Notes: generated by a model not told the origin, from the letters alone. 8,095 nt of DNA from JACDAN01 sp050698015 (GCA_050698015.1 JBOHAU010000124.1:1-8095); one strand, 5' to 3'. Positions 1 to 6,042 are shown, counted from the stretch's first letter. Made by a program: numbers and translations.

Positions 1-1
1 G

Positions 2-589
2 GCGCGCGACATCATCCGCGCCAACCTGATCCAGGAGGCGATCTACAACAAGGTCACCGCCGATGTGAAGGTCGCCGACAAGGACCTTAGGTCCTACTAC
101 GACAAGAACAAGAACCAGTACGGGACGCCGGAGACCCGGCTCGTGCGCCACGTGCTCGTCAAGGAGAATGCGCTCGCGGACCGGCTCTACGGCCAGCTGA
201 AGGAAAGTGGGGCCGACTGGGCCGGAATCGCCAAGCGCTACTCACAGGATCCGGGCTCGAAGACCAAGGGCGGCCGCTACACGGCGACCAAGGGCCAGCT
301 TGTTCCGGAGTTCGAGAAGGCCGTCTGGGCGATGGACACGAATGAGGTCACGGAGCCTGTGAAGACGCAGTACGGCTGGCACATCATCCAGGCTCTCGCG
401 CCGATCAAGAAGGGCACGACGACGCCCTTCCCCCAGGTCAAGGAAGCGATCCGGCAGCAGCTGATCCAGGACACGAAGAACAAGGAGATGGAATCCTGGG
501 TCGAGGACATGCGCAAGGACCTGGAAGACAAGACGGCGTACCAGGTCGGCTACAAACCGACCAGCTCGAGCAACGCCGCCACTGGCTAG
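2..589 (+). CDS. Parvulin-type peptidyl-prolyl isomerase (SurA/PrsA-like), 5'-truncated by window edge
   Basis: The frame is open from base 2, so the gene starts before the window; 195 C-terminal residues are visible. A GTG at 65 lies inside the frame and is not the likely start, because the preceding residues (ARDIIRANLIQEAIYNKVTA) read as the end of a SurA-type N-terminal helical domain. A complete parvulin domain (PpiC/rotamase family) follows, from about visible residue 41 to 137, with the typical blocks RHVLVK, the A.RYSQDPGSKTKGG segment, LVPEFEKAVW and the terminal YGWHIIQ. After it come a helical segment and a Ser/Asn-rich tail. Such proteins catalyse cis-trans isomerisation of prolyl bonds and help fold exported proteins. 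A signal peptide or lipobox would lie upstream and cannot be seen. The stop codon lies inside the proposed mazG start region, so the genes probably share a transcript. By analogy with other actinobacteria, mfd may lie further upstream (inference). Confidence 0.9.
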   Translation, partial: ARDIIRANLIQEAIYNKVTADVKVADKDLRSYYDKNKNQYGTPETRLVRHVLVKENALADRLYGQLKESGADWAGIAKRYSQDPGSKTKGGRYTATKGQLVPEFEKAVWAMDTNEVTEPVKTQYGWHIIQALAPIKKGTTTPFPQVKEAIRQQLIQDTKNKEMESWVEDMRKDLEDKTAYQVGYKPTSSSNAATG

Positions 590-1385
590 CGCAGACCTCG
601 CCGACGCCCTCCTCGAGCTTCAAGAGCTGACCGAGCGGCTTCGCCGCGACTGTCCCTGGGATCGGGAGCAGACGGCGAAGACGATCGTGCCGCACACGAT
701 CGAAGAGGCCTACGAGGTTGCGGATGCCGCAATCGCCGACGATCCCGACAAGCTCCAGGACGAGCTCGGCGACCTCCTCTTCCAGACCTTCTTCCTCTCG
801 CTGCTGCTGCAGGAACGAGGGGAGGGAGACCTCGCGAGCGTCGCCCGCTCGATCCACGAAAAGCTCGTTCGCCGGCACCCGCACGTCTTCGGCGAGGTCG
901 AGGCGCGCACGGCCGGGCGCGTCCGGACGAACTGGGAGCGGATCAAGGCGGATCAGGAGGGTCGCGACGAGATCTTCCATCACGTCCCCGAGAACCTTCC
1001 GGCGCTCCTCTATGCGCGAAAGCTGCAGCGCCGAGCGGCGGCCGTCGACTTCGACTACCCCGACGTGGCCGGCACGCTCGCCGACCTGGACGACGAGCTG
1101 AGCGAGCTGCGCGAGGCGCTCACCGGCGCCGGTGAGCCGGCGCCGGAGGCCGAGGCCGACCCGCGCGTCTTCGAGGAGATGGGCGACGTCCTCTTCGCGG
1201 CCGTGAACGTGGCGCGGCGGCTGAACGTCGACCCGGAGCTCGCACTCCGCACGATGGCGGCGCGTTTCGCAGACCGGGTCGAGCGCGCCGAGAAGCTCGC
1301 GGACGCCGACGGGCGGGACTTCAGAGAGCTCACGCTCGACGAACAGGACCGATACTTCGACGCCGCGAAGGAGGACCTCCGCTGA
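582..1385 (+). CDS. mazG: Nucleoside triphosphate pyrophosphohydrolase MazG, with probable CTG start
   Basis: MazG hydrolyses (d)NTPs to NMP and pyrophosphate and is linked to nucleotide-pool sanitation. The deduced 267-aa product matches the usual length (about 263 aa in E. coli). The N-terminal half has the hallmark CPWD (residues 24-27), the EExxE motif at E41, E42 and E45, and the ExxD pair in DELGDLL (E61, D64), which together bind Mg2+. RRHPHVFGE follows. A Gly/Pro/Glu-rich linker (TGAGEPAPEAEAD) leads to a second MazG-like repeat containing FEEMGDVLFAAVNVARR. Start: no ATG, GTG or TTG occurs in frame ahead of CPWD for at least 30 codons, and the GTG at 687 would remove this motif. CTG at 582 gives a normal N-terminus (ASADLADALLELQELTERL before CPWD) and overlaps the upstream gene by 8 bp. 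No clear Shine-Dalgarno sequence precedes it, so translational coupling is likely. The family call is secure; the start codon is inferred. Confidence 0.9.
   Translation: MASADLADALLELQELTERLRRDCPWDREQTAKTIVPHTIEEAYEVADAAIADDPDKLQDELGDLLFQTFFLSLLLQERGEGDLASVARSIHEKLVRRHPHVFGEVEARTAGRVRTNWERIKADQEGRDEIFHHVPENLPALLYARKLQRRAAAVDFDYPDVAGTLADLDDELSELREALTGAGEPAPEAEADPRVFEEMGDVLFAAVNVARRLNVDPELALRTMAARFADRVERAEKLADADGRDFRELTLDEQDRYFDAAKEDLR
1118..1137. repeat. Perfect 20-bp GC-rich palindrome inside mazG linker
   Basis: The half-site GCTCACCGGC is followed directly by its exact reverse complement, with no spacer. A second 10-bp palindrome, CCGGCGCCGG, overlaps its end at 1137-1146. Both lie in the part of mazG encoding the weakly conserved linker between the two MazG repeats. 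The sequence could form a stable hairpin in mRNA or bind a dimeric protein, but codon bias in GC-rich DNA could also explain it. Confidence 0.5.
1368..1374 (+). promoter_or_regulatory. Shine-Dalgarno sequence deciding the CTG start of enolase
   Basis: AAGGAGG, a near-complete match to the anti-Shine-Dalgarno sequence, ends 7 nt before CTG at 1382. That is ideal spacing, and no ATG, GTG or TTG in any frame sits at a comparable distance. It is the strongest ribosome binding site in the window and it fixes the non-canonical start. It lies within the last codons of mazG, consistent with termination-reinitiation coupling. Confidence 0.8.
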
Positions 1386-2656
1386 GCTCGCCGATCACAG
1401 ACATCCGCGCTCGTCAAGTCCTCGACTCCCGAGGCAACCCCACCGTCGAGGTCGACGTCGTCCTGGAGTCGGGAGCAATGGGCAGGGCGGCCGTCCCGTC
1501 GGGAGCCTCGACCGGTCAATTCGAAGCGGTCGAGCTCAGGGATGGAGAGAGCGCATTTCTCGGCAAGGGAGTGGTGCGCGCGGTCGAGAACGTGCGGACC
1601 GAGATCGCCCAGGCGCTGACGGGGATGGACCCGGAGGACCAGAGCGGGATCGACTCCGCGCTCGTGATGCTGGACGGCACCGGCAACAAGGCCAGGCTCG
1701 GTGCGAACGCCGTCCTCGGCGTCTCGCTCGCGGCGGCGAAGGCGGCCGCCGCGGACGCCGCGGTTCCTCTCTACCGCTGGATCGGCGGCGCGGACGCGCA
1801 CGTGTTGCCGGTGCCGATGTTGAACGTCATCAACGGCGGGGCGCACGCGCGCAACTCGCTCGACCTCCAGGAGTTCATGATCGTCCCGGGCGGCGCCGAG
1901 ACGTTCTCCGAGGGCCTTCGCGTCGCGGTCGAGGTCTTCCACACGCTCAAGAAGCTGCTCGACGAACGGGGTCTCTCCACCGCCGTCGGCGACGAGGGCG
2001 GGTTCGCCCCCGACCTCGGCTCGAGCGAAGAGGCGATCGACGTGATCCTCGAGGCTGCGGAGCGCGCAGGGCATCGCGAGCGGATCGCCGTCGCACTCGA
2101 TCCGGCGATGACGGAGCTCGTCGGCGAGGACGGCGTGTACTCATTCGAGGGGCGCACCGCGACACCGGAGGAATTGCCCGCCTACTGGGCGGAGCTCGTC
2201 GAGCGCTACCCGATCGTCTCGATCGAAGACGGAGCGGCCGAGGAGGACTGGGCGGCATGGAAGGCGCTCACCGACACGCTCGGCGATCGTGTCCAGCTCG
2301 TCGGCGACGACCTGTTCGTGACGAACGTCGAACGCCTGCGGCGAGGGATCGAGGCTGGTGTCGCCAACGCGATCCTGATCAAGGTCAACCAGATCGGGAC
2401 GCTCACCGAAACCCTCGAGGCGATCGCGCTCGCCGACTCCTCGCGCTACGCGTCGGTGATCTCTCACCGGTCGGGTGAGACGGAGGACACGACGATCGCC
2501 GACCTCGTGGTCGCGACCGGAGCGGGTCAGATCAAGGCCGGCGCCCCGAGCCGCAGTGACAGGGTCGCGAAGTACAACCAGCTGCTGCGAATCGAGGAGG
2601 AGTTGGGTGCTGACGCGGAATATCCGGGTTGGGATGCGTTCCCTCGTCGTTCCTAG
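1382..2656 (+). CDS. eno: Enolase (phosphopyruvate hydratase), with probable CTG start
   Basis: Enolase converts 2-phosphoglycerate to phosphoenolpyruvate in glycolysis. It is cytoplasmic and Mg2+-dependent, and here encodes 424 aa, the normal length. Starting at CTG 1382 the protein begins SSPITDIRARQVLDSRGNPT, the universal enolase N-terminus. The first ATG (1478) would delete 32 residues including DSRGNPT. Visible features are the mobile loop SGASTG (40-45), E164 in QEFMIVP, catalytic E205 in GDEGGFAP, metal ligands D240, E282 (SIED) and D309 (GDDLFVTN), catalytic K334 within the signature ILIKVNQIGTLTET, and SHRSGETEDT with H362. The C-terminus has the typical KYNQLLRIEEELG and an actinobacterial-type YPGWDAFPRR end. 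The start overlaps the mazG stop as CTGA, behind a strong Shine-Dalgarno sequence, implying coupled translation. The metal-site neighbourhood ALDPAMTEL is slightly divergent from the usual ALD.A..EF, but every expected catalytic residue is present. Confidence 0.97.
   Translation: MSSPITDIRARQVLDSRGNPTVEVDVVLESGAMGRAAVPSGASTGQFEAVELRDGESAFLGKGVVRAVENVRTEIAQALTGMDPEDQSGIDSALVMLDGTGNKARLGANAVLGVSLAAAKAAAADAAVPLYRWIGGADAHVLPVPMLNVINGGAHARNSLDLQEFMIVPGGAETFSEGLRVAVEVFHTLKKLLDERGLSTAVGDEGGFAPDLGSSEEAIDVILEAAERAGHRERIAVALDPAMTELVGEDGVYSFEGRTATPEELPAYWAELVERYPIVSIEDGAAEEDWAAWKALTDTLGDRVQLVGDDLFVTNVERLRRGIEAGVANAILIKVNQIGTLTETLEAIALADSSRYASVISHRSGETEDTTIADLVVATGAGQIKAGAPSRSDRVAKYNQLLRIEEELGADAEYPGWDAFPRRS
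2594..2600 (+). promoter_or_regulatory. Shine-Dalgarno sequence for the lipoprotein gene
   Basis: GAGGAGG lies inside the 3' end of eno, 6 nt before GTG at 2607. It favours that start over the ATG at 2634, whose upstream sequence (CCGGGTTGGG) is a poorer match. Confidence 0.6.
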
Positions 2657-3404
2657 CGCCCTCGCGGCGCTCGTCGTCTTCGCCGCCTGCACGGGCGGCG
2701 ACACGAAGACTGTCACGGTGGAGCGCACGGTCACCGAGACCACTGGTTCGACGGTGCCGAGCGAGGCGCCGGCAGTTCTGACGGTCTTCTTCCTCCGCGA
2801 CGGAAAGGTGGCGCCGGCCACCCGATCGACGGTCGTGGGCACTGATCTCCCTGCCGCGGCGGTCCGCGAGCTGCTCGACGGGCCAACTCCGAATGACGTG
2901 GGCTTCGCGACGGCGATCCCCGAAAGCGTCGAGGCCGGCTCGACCGAGCTCGCCGGAGACACGGCGATCGTCGAGCTCCATCCCGAGCTGAAGGATCCGA
3001 CCGCGCGGGCCCAGATCGTCTACACGCTGACGGCATTGCCGAACGTGAAGCAGGTCTCGTTCGGCGGCGGTAACCCCGTGGGGCGAAAGGCCTTCGAGGC
3101 CCAGACGCCGGCGATCCTCGTCGAGTCGCCGCTGCCCGGCGAGCAGGTTGAGCCTGGCTTCGAGGTCAAGGGGACAGCCAACACCTTCGAGGCGACGTTC
3201 AACTACGAGCTCCTCGATGCCTCCGGGAAGGTGCTGAGCAAGAACTTCGTCACGGCGACGTCCGGAAGCGGAACCCGCGGGACGTTTTCGTTCACCGTCC
3301 CGTACGAGGCCGAGCCGCAGGCGGGAAAGCTGCTCGTCTTCGAGCTCTCTGCCGCGAACGGGTCGCGAATCAATGAATCCGAGATCCCACTCCAGCTCGA
3401 GTAA
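2607..3404 (+). CDS. GerMN and Gmad2 domain envelope lipoprotein
   Basis: The 265-aa product begins with a lipoprotein signal peptide: a basic N-region, a hydrophobic stretch LVVPSALAALVVFAA, then C28, the putative lipidated cysteine. The lipobox FAAC is slightly atypical because it has Phe at -3. A Thr-rich linker (KTVTVERTVTETTGSTV) follows. Residues of about 57-155 resemble a GerMN domain, with LTVFFLRDGKVAPATR, AAVRELLDGPT, AIVELHPEL and QIVYTLTALPNVKQV. Residues of about 168-262 resemble Gmad2, the Ig-like domain named from spore-germination proteins, with ILVESPLPGEQVEPGFEVKG, FEATFNYELLDASGKVL, TFSFTVPY and NGSRINESEIPLQLE. It is probably anchored outside the membrane; the ligand is unknown. 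GerMN also occurs in actinobacteria outside spore germination, for example in LpqB, so a germination role should not be assumed. The start codon overlaps eno by 50 bp (23 bp if ATG 2634 is used). Confidence 0.85.
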   Translation: MLTRNIRVGMRSLVVPSALAALVVFAACTGGDTKTVTVERTVTETTGSTVPSEAPAVLTVFFLRDGKVAPATRSTVVGTDLPAAAVRELLDGPTPNDVGFATAIPESVEAGSTELAGDTAIVELHPELKDPTARAQIVYTLTALPNVKQVSFGGGNPVGRKAFEAQTPAILVESPLPGEQVEPGFEVKGTANTFEATFNYELLDASGKVLSKNFVTATSGSGTRGTFSFTVPYEAEPQAGKLLVFELSAANGSRINESEIPLQLE

Positions 3405-3420
3405 CGACCAGAAGCGCCGG

Positions 3421-3426
3421 TAGATT
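3421..3426 (+). promoter_or_regulatory. -10-like element TAGATT directly upstream of pyk
   Basis: TAGATT fits the TAnnnT consensus and ends 6 nt before the pyk GTG. Transcription would therefore start at or next to the start codon, giving a leaderless mRNA. Only a weak TCGAGT lies 18 nt upstream as a -35 candidate. Between the hexamer and the GTG there is just GAGAGC, a poor ribosome binding site. Confidence 0.4.
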
Positions 3427-3432
3427 GAGAGC

Positions 3433-4845
3433 GTGGCGTTGACGCTGCCCCGCCGCACCAAGATCGTCGCGACGCTGGGGCCGGCGTCCGCGACCCCGGA
3501 GCTCGTCCTCGGGCTCGCGCGGGCAGGCATGGACGGCGCCCGGCTCAACTTCTCGCACGGGACGCACGAGCAGCATGCGGAGTACGCGAGGCTCGTGCGG
3601 GCCGCCGAGGAAGAGGTCGAGCGGCCCATCGCCCTGATCGCGGATTTGCAGGGCCCGAAGCTCCGGATCGGCGAGCTCGCTCAACCGGTGACGCTCGACG
3701 ACGGCGACGAGATCGTCGTCACCGGAGACGGCGGGCGTGACGGCGATCTGCCGGTCCGTCCGGCCGTGGTCGGCCAGGTGCTCCAGCCGGGGCATGACGT
3801 CCTGATCGACGACGGCCTCGTCCGGTTGCGCGTGGAGGCGGTCGAGCAGGGTCGAGCCCGCTGCGCCGTCGTCGTCGGCGGGGTCGTCTCCGCCCACAAG
3901 GGCGTCAACGTCCCAGGAGTGCCGGTTCCGATTCCGGCGGTCACCCGGAAGGACGCCGACGACCTCGAGTTCGCGCTCGGCCTGGGCGTCGACTTCGTCG
4001 CACTTTCGTTCGTGCGCTCCGTCGCCGACGTCCGTGACCTGAAGGGCCTGATCGAGCAGGCGGGCTCGGCCGCGCACATGATCGCCAAGATCGAGAAGGC
4101 CGAGGCCGTCGACGCGCTGATCGCGATCCTCGAGGAGACCGACGCCGTCATGGTCGCGAGAGGCGACCTGGGCGTCGAGATCGGCGTCGAGGTCGTCCCG
4201 CTCCTCCAGAAGCGGATCATCAAGGCGGCGCTCGACCGCGGCAAGCCCGTGATCACGGCGACGCAGATGCTCGAGTCGATGGTGCACCACCCGGAACCCA
4301 CACGCGCGGAAGCGAGCGACATCGCGAACGCGATCCTCGATGGGACGTCGACGCTGATGTTGTCCGAGGAGACGGCGATCGGGGAGTATCCACTCGAGGC
4401 GGTCCGGACGATGGATCGGATCGCGCTGGCGATCGAGCCAAGCATCGAGTACCGGCACCAGTTTCCGCAGCCCGGCGACGAACCGACCGTCAACCAGGCA
4501 ATGTCCAACGCCGCCTGCGACTTGGCGGAGACGCTGGGCGCGAAGGCGATCCTCGTACCCACGTTCAGCGGGCGGACGGCGTCCGTCGTCGCGAGACTCC
4601 GGCCGCGGCGACCGGTGATCGGGCTCTCGCACCACGACTACGCCTTGAAGCACATGGCGCTCGAGTGGGGTGTGACTCCGGTGCGGATGGCCGAGGCGGC
4701 CGACGTCGAGGAGCTCTGGAGCAGCTCCCTCGCGGCCGGGCGGGGAACGGGCTTGCTCGAAGAGGGGGATCTGGTCGTCCTGACCGCGGGAACGGCCGTC
4801 AACATCCCCGGCACGACCGACATGATCAAGCTGGCCTACGCATAG
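3433..4845 (+). CDS. pyk: Pyruvate kinase
   Basis: Transfers the phosphoryl group of PEP to ADP, the last glycolytic step; cytoplasmic, usually a tetramer. The 470-aa product has the normal bacterial length. Visible blocks are TKIVATLGPAS (9-19), ARLNFSHG (36-43), ADLQGPKLRIG (70-80), the B-domain segment DVLIDDGLVRLRVEAV, FVALSFVRS, the signature MIAKIEKAEAVD with the catalytic Lys, VMVARGDLGVEI, ITATQMLESM and TRAEASDIANAILDGTSTLMLSEETAIGEYP. The C-terminal allosteric domain contains FSGRTASVVARLRPRRP and ends in VLTAGTAVNIPGTTDMIKL. The LQGPKLRI block has Leu72, Gln73, Lys76 and Ile79 where K+-dependent enzymes carry Thr, Lys, Glu and Thr (rabbit 113, 114, 117, 120). This is the set described for K+-independent pyruvate kinases. 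GTG 3433 is the only plausible start and has no good Shine-Dalgarno sequence but a -10-like hexamer just upstream. Its place beside eno pairs production and use of PEP. Confidence 0.97.
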   Translation: MALTLPRRTKIVATLGPASATPELVLGLARAGMDGARLNFSHGTHEQHAEYARLVRAAEEEVERPIALIADLQGPKLRIGELAQPVTLDDGDEIVVTGDGGRDGDLPVRPAVVGQVLQPGHDVLIDDGLVRLRVEAVEQGRARCAVVVGGVVSAHKGVNVPGVPVPIPAVTRKDADDLEFALGLGVDFVALSFVRSVADVRDLKGLIEQAGSAAHMIAKIEKAEAVDALIAILEETDAVMVARGDLGVEIGVEVVPLLQKRIIKAALDRGKPVITATQMLESMVHHPEPTRAEASDIANAILDGTSTLMLSEETAIGEYPLEAVRTMDRIALAIEPSIEYRHQFPQPGDEPTVNQAMSNAACDLAETLGAKAILVPTFSGRTASVVARLRPRRPVIGLSHHDYALKHMALEWGVTPVRMAEAADVEELWSSSLAAGRGTGLLEEGDLVVLTAGTAVNIPGTTDMIKLAYA

Positions 4846-4851
4846 CTCCGA

Positions 4852-4874
4852 GGGCCGGCAGGAGCCTTCGGCCC
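4852..4874 (+). terminator. GC-rich stem-loop after pyk, weak terminator or attenuator candidate
   Basis: GGGCCG (4852-4857) and CGGCCC (4869-4874) form a 6-bp stem with an 11-nt loop. CCG and CGG outside it could add three pairs around a bulged A. There is no T-run. It sits 6 nt after the pyk stop and ends 18 nt before the next start. It may cause partial termination or processing, or be fortuitous in GC-rich DNA. Confidence 0.25.
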
Positions 4875-4892
4875 CGGCGAGAAGGGACGCGT

Positions 4893-5228
4893 ATGCCGAG
4901 GTCCCAGCGGCGAGCTTCGCGTCCCCGACGGCGGGTTCCCGTCCTGCGTTGGGCTGCCGTCGCGACGCTCGTGATCGTCGCGCTTCTCTACTACCGCCCG
5001 CTCAAGAGCTATCTCGAGACCCGCGCTTCGTTGCAGGAGCGTCAGGCGGAGGTGCAGGAGCTGCGGGCGAAACGCGACGACCTCGCACGCCGCCTGGAGG
5101 ATGCAGACACCCCGGAGGCGCTCGCGCGCCGGGCCCGCAAGCTCGGCCTGGTCAAGCCGGGCGAGCAGCTCTTCATCGTGAAGGGAATCGAAGAGTGGAA
5201 GCGCAATAGGCTAGGAGGCGATGGATGA
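4893..5228 (+). CDS. FtsB/DivIC-type septum formation initiator protein
   Basis: A small bitopic membrane protein (111 aa) of the FtsB/DivIC family, which bridges FtsL and FtsQ-type proteins in the division complex. Residues 1-19 are strongly basic (MPRSQRRASRPRRRVPVLR) and presumably cytoplasmic. One transmembrane helix follows at about 20-37 (AAVATLVIVALLYYRP), then a heptad-like coiled coil (YLETRASLQERQAEVQELRAKRDDLARRLED), then the family motif RRARKLGLVKPGEQLFIV at about 86-103. The ATG has a good Shine-Dalgarno sequence (AAGGGA, 5 nt away). Its stop overlaps the DUF501 start by 8 bp, as ATGGATGA. The same order, eno then DivIC-like then DUF501, occurs in M. tuberculosis (Rv1023-Rv1025), although here the lipoprotein gene and pyk are interposed after eno. 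Whether it functions as FtsB or DivIC cannot be decided from sequence. Confidence 0.9.
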   Translation: MPRSQRRASRPRRRVPVLRWAAVATLVIVALLYYRPLKSYLETRASLQERQAEVQELRAKRDDLARRLEDADTPEALARRARKLGLVKPGEQLFIVKGIEEWKRNRLGGDG

Positions 5229-5724
5229 CCGGGCGGTCGTCGAGCGCCAGCTCGGGCGCACCCCGCGCGCCTTCCTGCGCGTAGCTCGACGCTGCCCTTT
5301 CGGCGGGCCGGCGGTCACCGAGCAGGCGCCGTACGATTCGGCCGGCGAGCCGTTTCCGACGACGTACTACCTGACGTGCCGCCACCTGGTCGCAGCCGTC
5401 TCTCGCCTCGAGGCGGCGGGCGGGATCGAGCAGTGGAGTGCGGCCCTGGAGGAGGACCCCGAGCTTGCAGCCAGCCTGGCAGCGGCGACGGAGGAGCAGC
5501 GTGCTGTTCGGCGGGAGCTCGCGGGCGGACAGGTCGGACGGGAGGGCGGCGCGTCGCTCGACCTCGGGATCGGGGGCTCGGCCCGGCCCGAGAAGCTCAA
5601 GTGCCTCCACGCCCACGTCGCGTTCGCGCTCGCGCGCCCGGGCTACGCGCTCGGCGAGCGGATCGTCGCCGAGCTCGAGCCGCTATGGCCGGAGCGCTGC
5701 TGCACTCTCGAGCGTTCGGGGTAG
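5221..5724 (+). CDS. DUF501 family protein
   Basis: A 167-aa cytoplasmic protein of DUF501, an actinobacterial family of unknown function that typically lies next to the DivIC-like gene (Rv1025 in M. tuberculosis). It has the family's pattern: N-terminal RQLGR.PR..LRVARRCPFGGP with C25, FPTTYYLTCRHL with C53 and H55, a helical EDPELAASLAA segment, and the C-terminal block EKLKCLHAHVAFALA.PG with C128, H130 and H132. The spaced Cys and His residues could bind a metal; this is inference. The start ATG overlaps the preceding gene by 8 bp. AGGAGG lies only 2 nt upstream, which is unusually close, so initiation probably depends on coupling with ftsB. No other start codon is available before the conserved region. 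In M. tuberculosis ppx2 follows; here it is replaced by an unknown gene. Confidence 0.88.
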   Translation: MDDRAVVERQLGRTPRAFLRVARRCPFGGPAVTEQAPYDSAGEPFPTTYYLTCRHLVAAVSRLEAAGGIEQWSAALEEDPELAASLAAATEEQRAVRRELAGGQVGREGGASLDLGIGGSARPEKLKCLHAHVAFALARPGYALGERIVAELEPLWPERCCTLERSG

Positions 5725-5733
5725 GAGCTTGTG

Positions 5734-6042
5734 GTGAGCGCGGTCGATGCTGTGCGACAGCAGTGGGAGGACGGAAACCGCCGGTTCGAATCGCAGGCTG
5801 ACGAACCGGTCTTTCCCCAGCTGCTCGAGCAGTTCGAGGTGGCAACCGACGAGATCCGGAAGCGGGTGGGGGAGACGTTCACGCTCTCACAACTCGCCGA
5901 TGTCTACGGCGCGTCCGACCACTGGCTGCGGGAGGCGGTGGAAGAGCGAGTCGCCGCGCCCGGCTGGGTCCGTCACCTCTCGGTCGTCCAGGACGCCGCC
6001 TTCCACAACTACTCTCGCGGTGCGACGGACTACATGCCGTGA
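5734..6042 (+). CDS. Unrecognised 102-aa soluble protein
   Basis: I do not recognise this family. The product has no signal peptide or membrane segment and appears largely helical. Acidic and basic residues alternate in VRQQWEDGNRRFESQ, followed by LLEQFEVATDEIRKRVGETFTLSQLADVYGASDHWLREAVEERV. The piece FTLSQLADVYGASDHWLREAV resembles a helix-turn-helix by its pattern, but that is a weak guess. The C-terminal part contains VVQDAAFHNYSRGATDY, rich in aromatic residues. Two GTG codons (5731, 5734) compete. AGGAG at 5723-5727 lies 3 nt from the first and 6 nt from the second, so 5734 is preferred. The Shine-Dalgarno sequence overlaps the DUF501 stop and the gene's own stop overlaps the next start as GTGA, so it is an integral part of the operon. 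Codon usage matches its neighbours, which supports a real gene. Confidence 0.75.
   Translation: MSAVDAVRQQWEDGNRRFESQADEPVFPQLLEQFEVATDEIRKRVGETFTLSQLADVYGASDHWLREAVEERVAAPGWVRHLSVVQDAAFHNYSRGATDYMP

Noticed and set aside
687..689. GTG 687 as the mazG start
   Set aside because: It would delete the conserved CPWD motif and the preceding helix found in MazG proteins.
1478..1480. ATG 1478 as the enolase start
   Set aside because: It would remove the universal DSRGNPT segment, and the strong Shine-Dalgarno sequence at 1368-1374 points to CTG 1382.
2475..2606. In-frame upstream extension of the lipoprotein gene into eno
   Set aside because: The extra residues are Arg/Ser-rich shadow of enolase codons, and a signal peptide must be at the N-terminus; GTG 2607 has the good ribosome binding site.
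1055..3629. Several long minus-strand frames opposite mazG, eno and the lipoprotein gene
   Set aside because: All are shadows of clearly identified plus-strand genes, with Arg/Ser/Asp-rich composition and no domain signal.
3370..4653. A 427-codon open frame on the minus strand opposite pyk
   Set aside because: It lies antisense to an unmistakable pyruvate kinase and its Arg/Asp/Val-rich product is the expected mirror of GC-biased codons. No ribosome binding site or recognisable domain.
5438..5801. Alternative-frame plus-strand frames over DUF501
   Set aside because: They are Arg/Gly/Ser-rich shadows; the DUF501 frame has clear family motifs.
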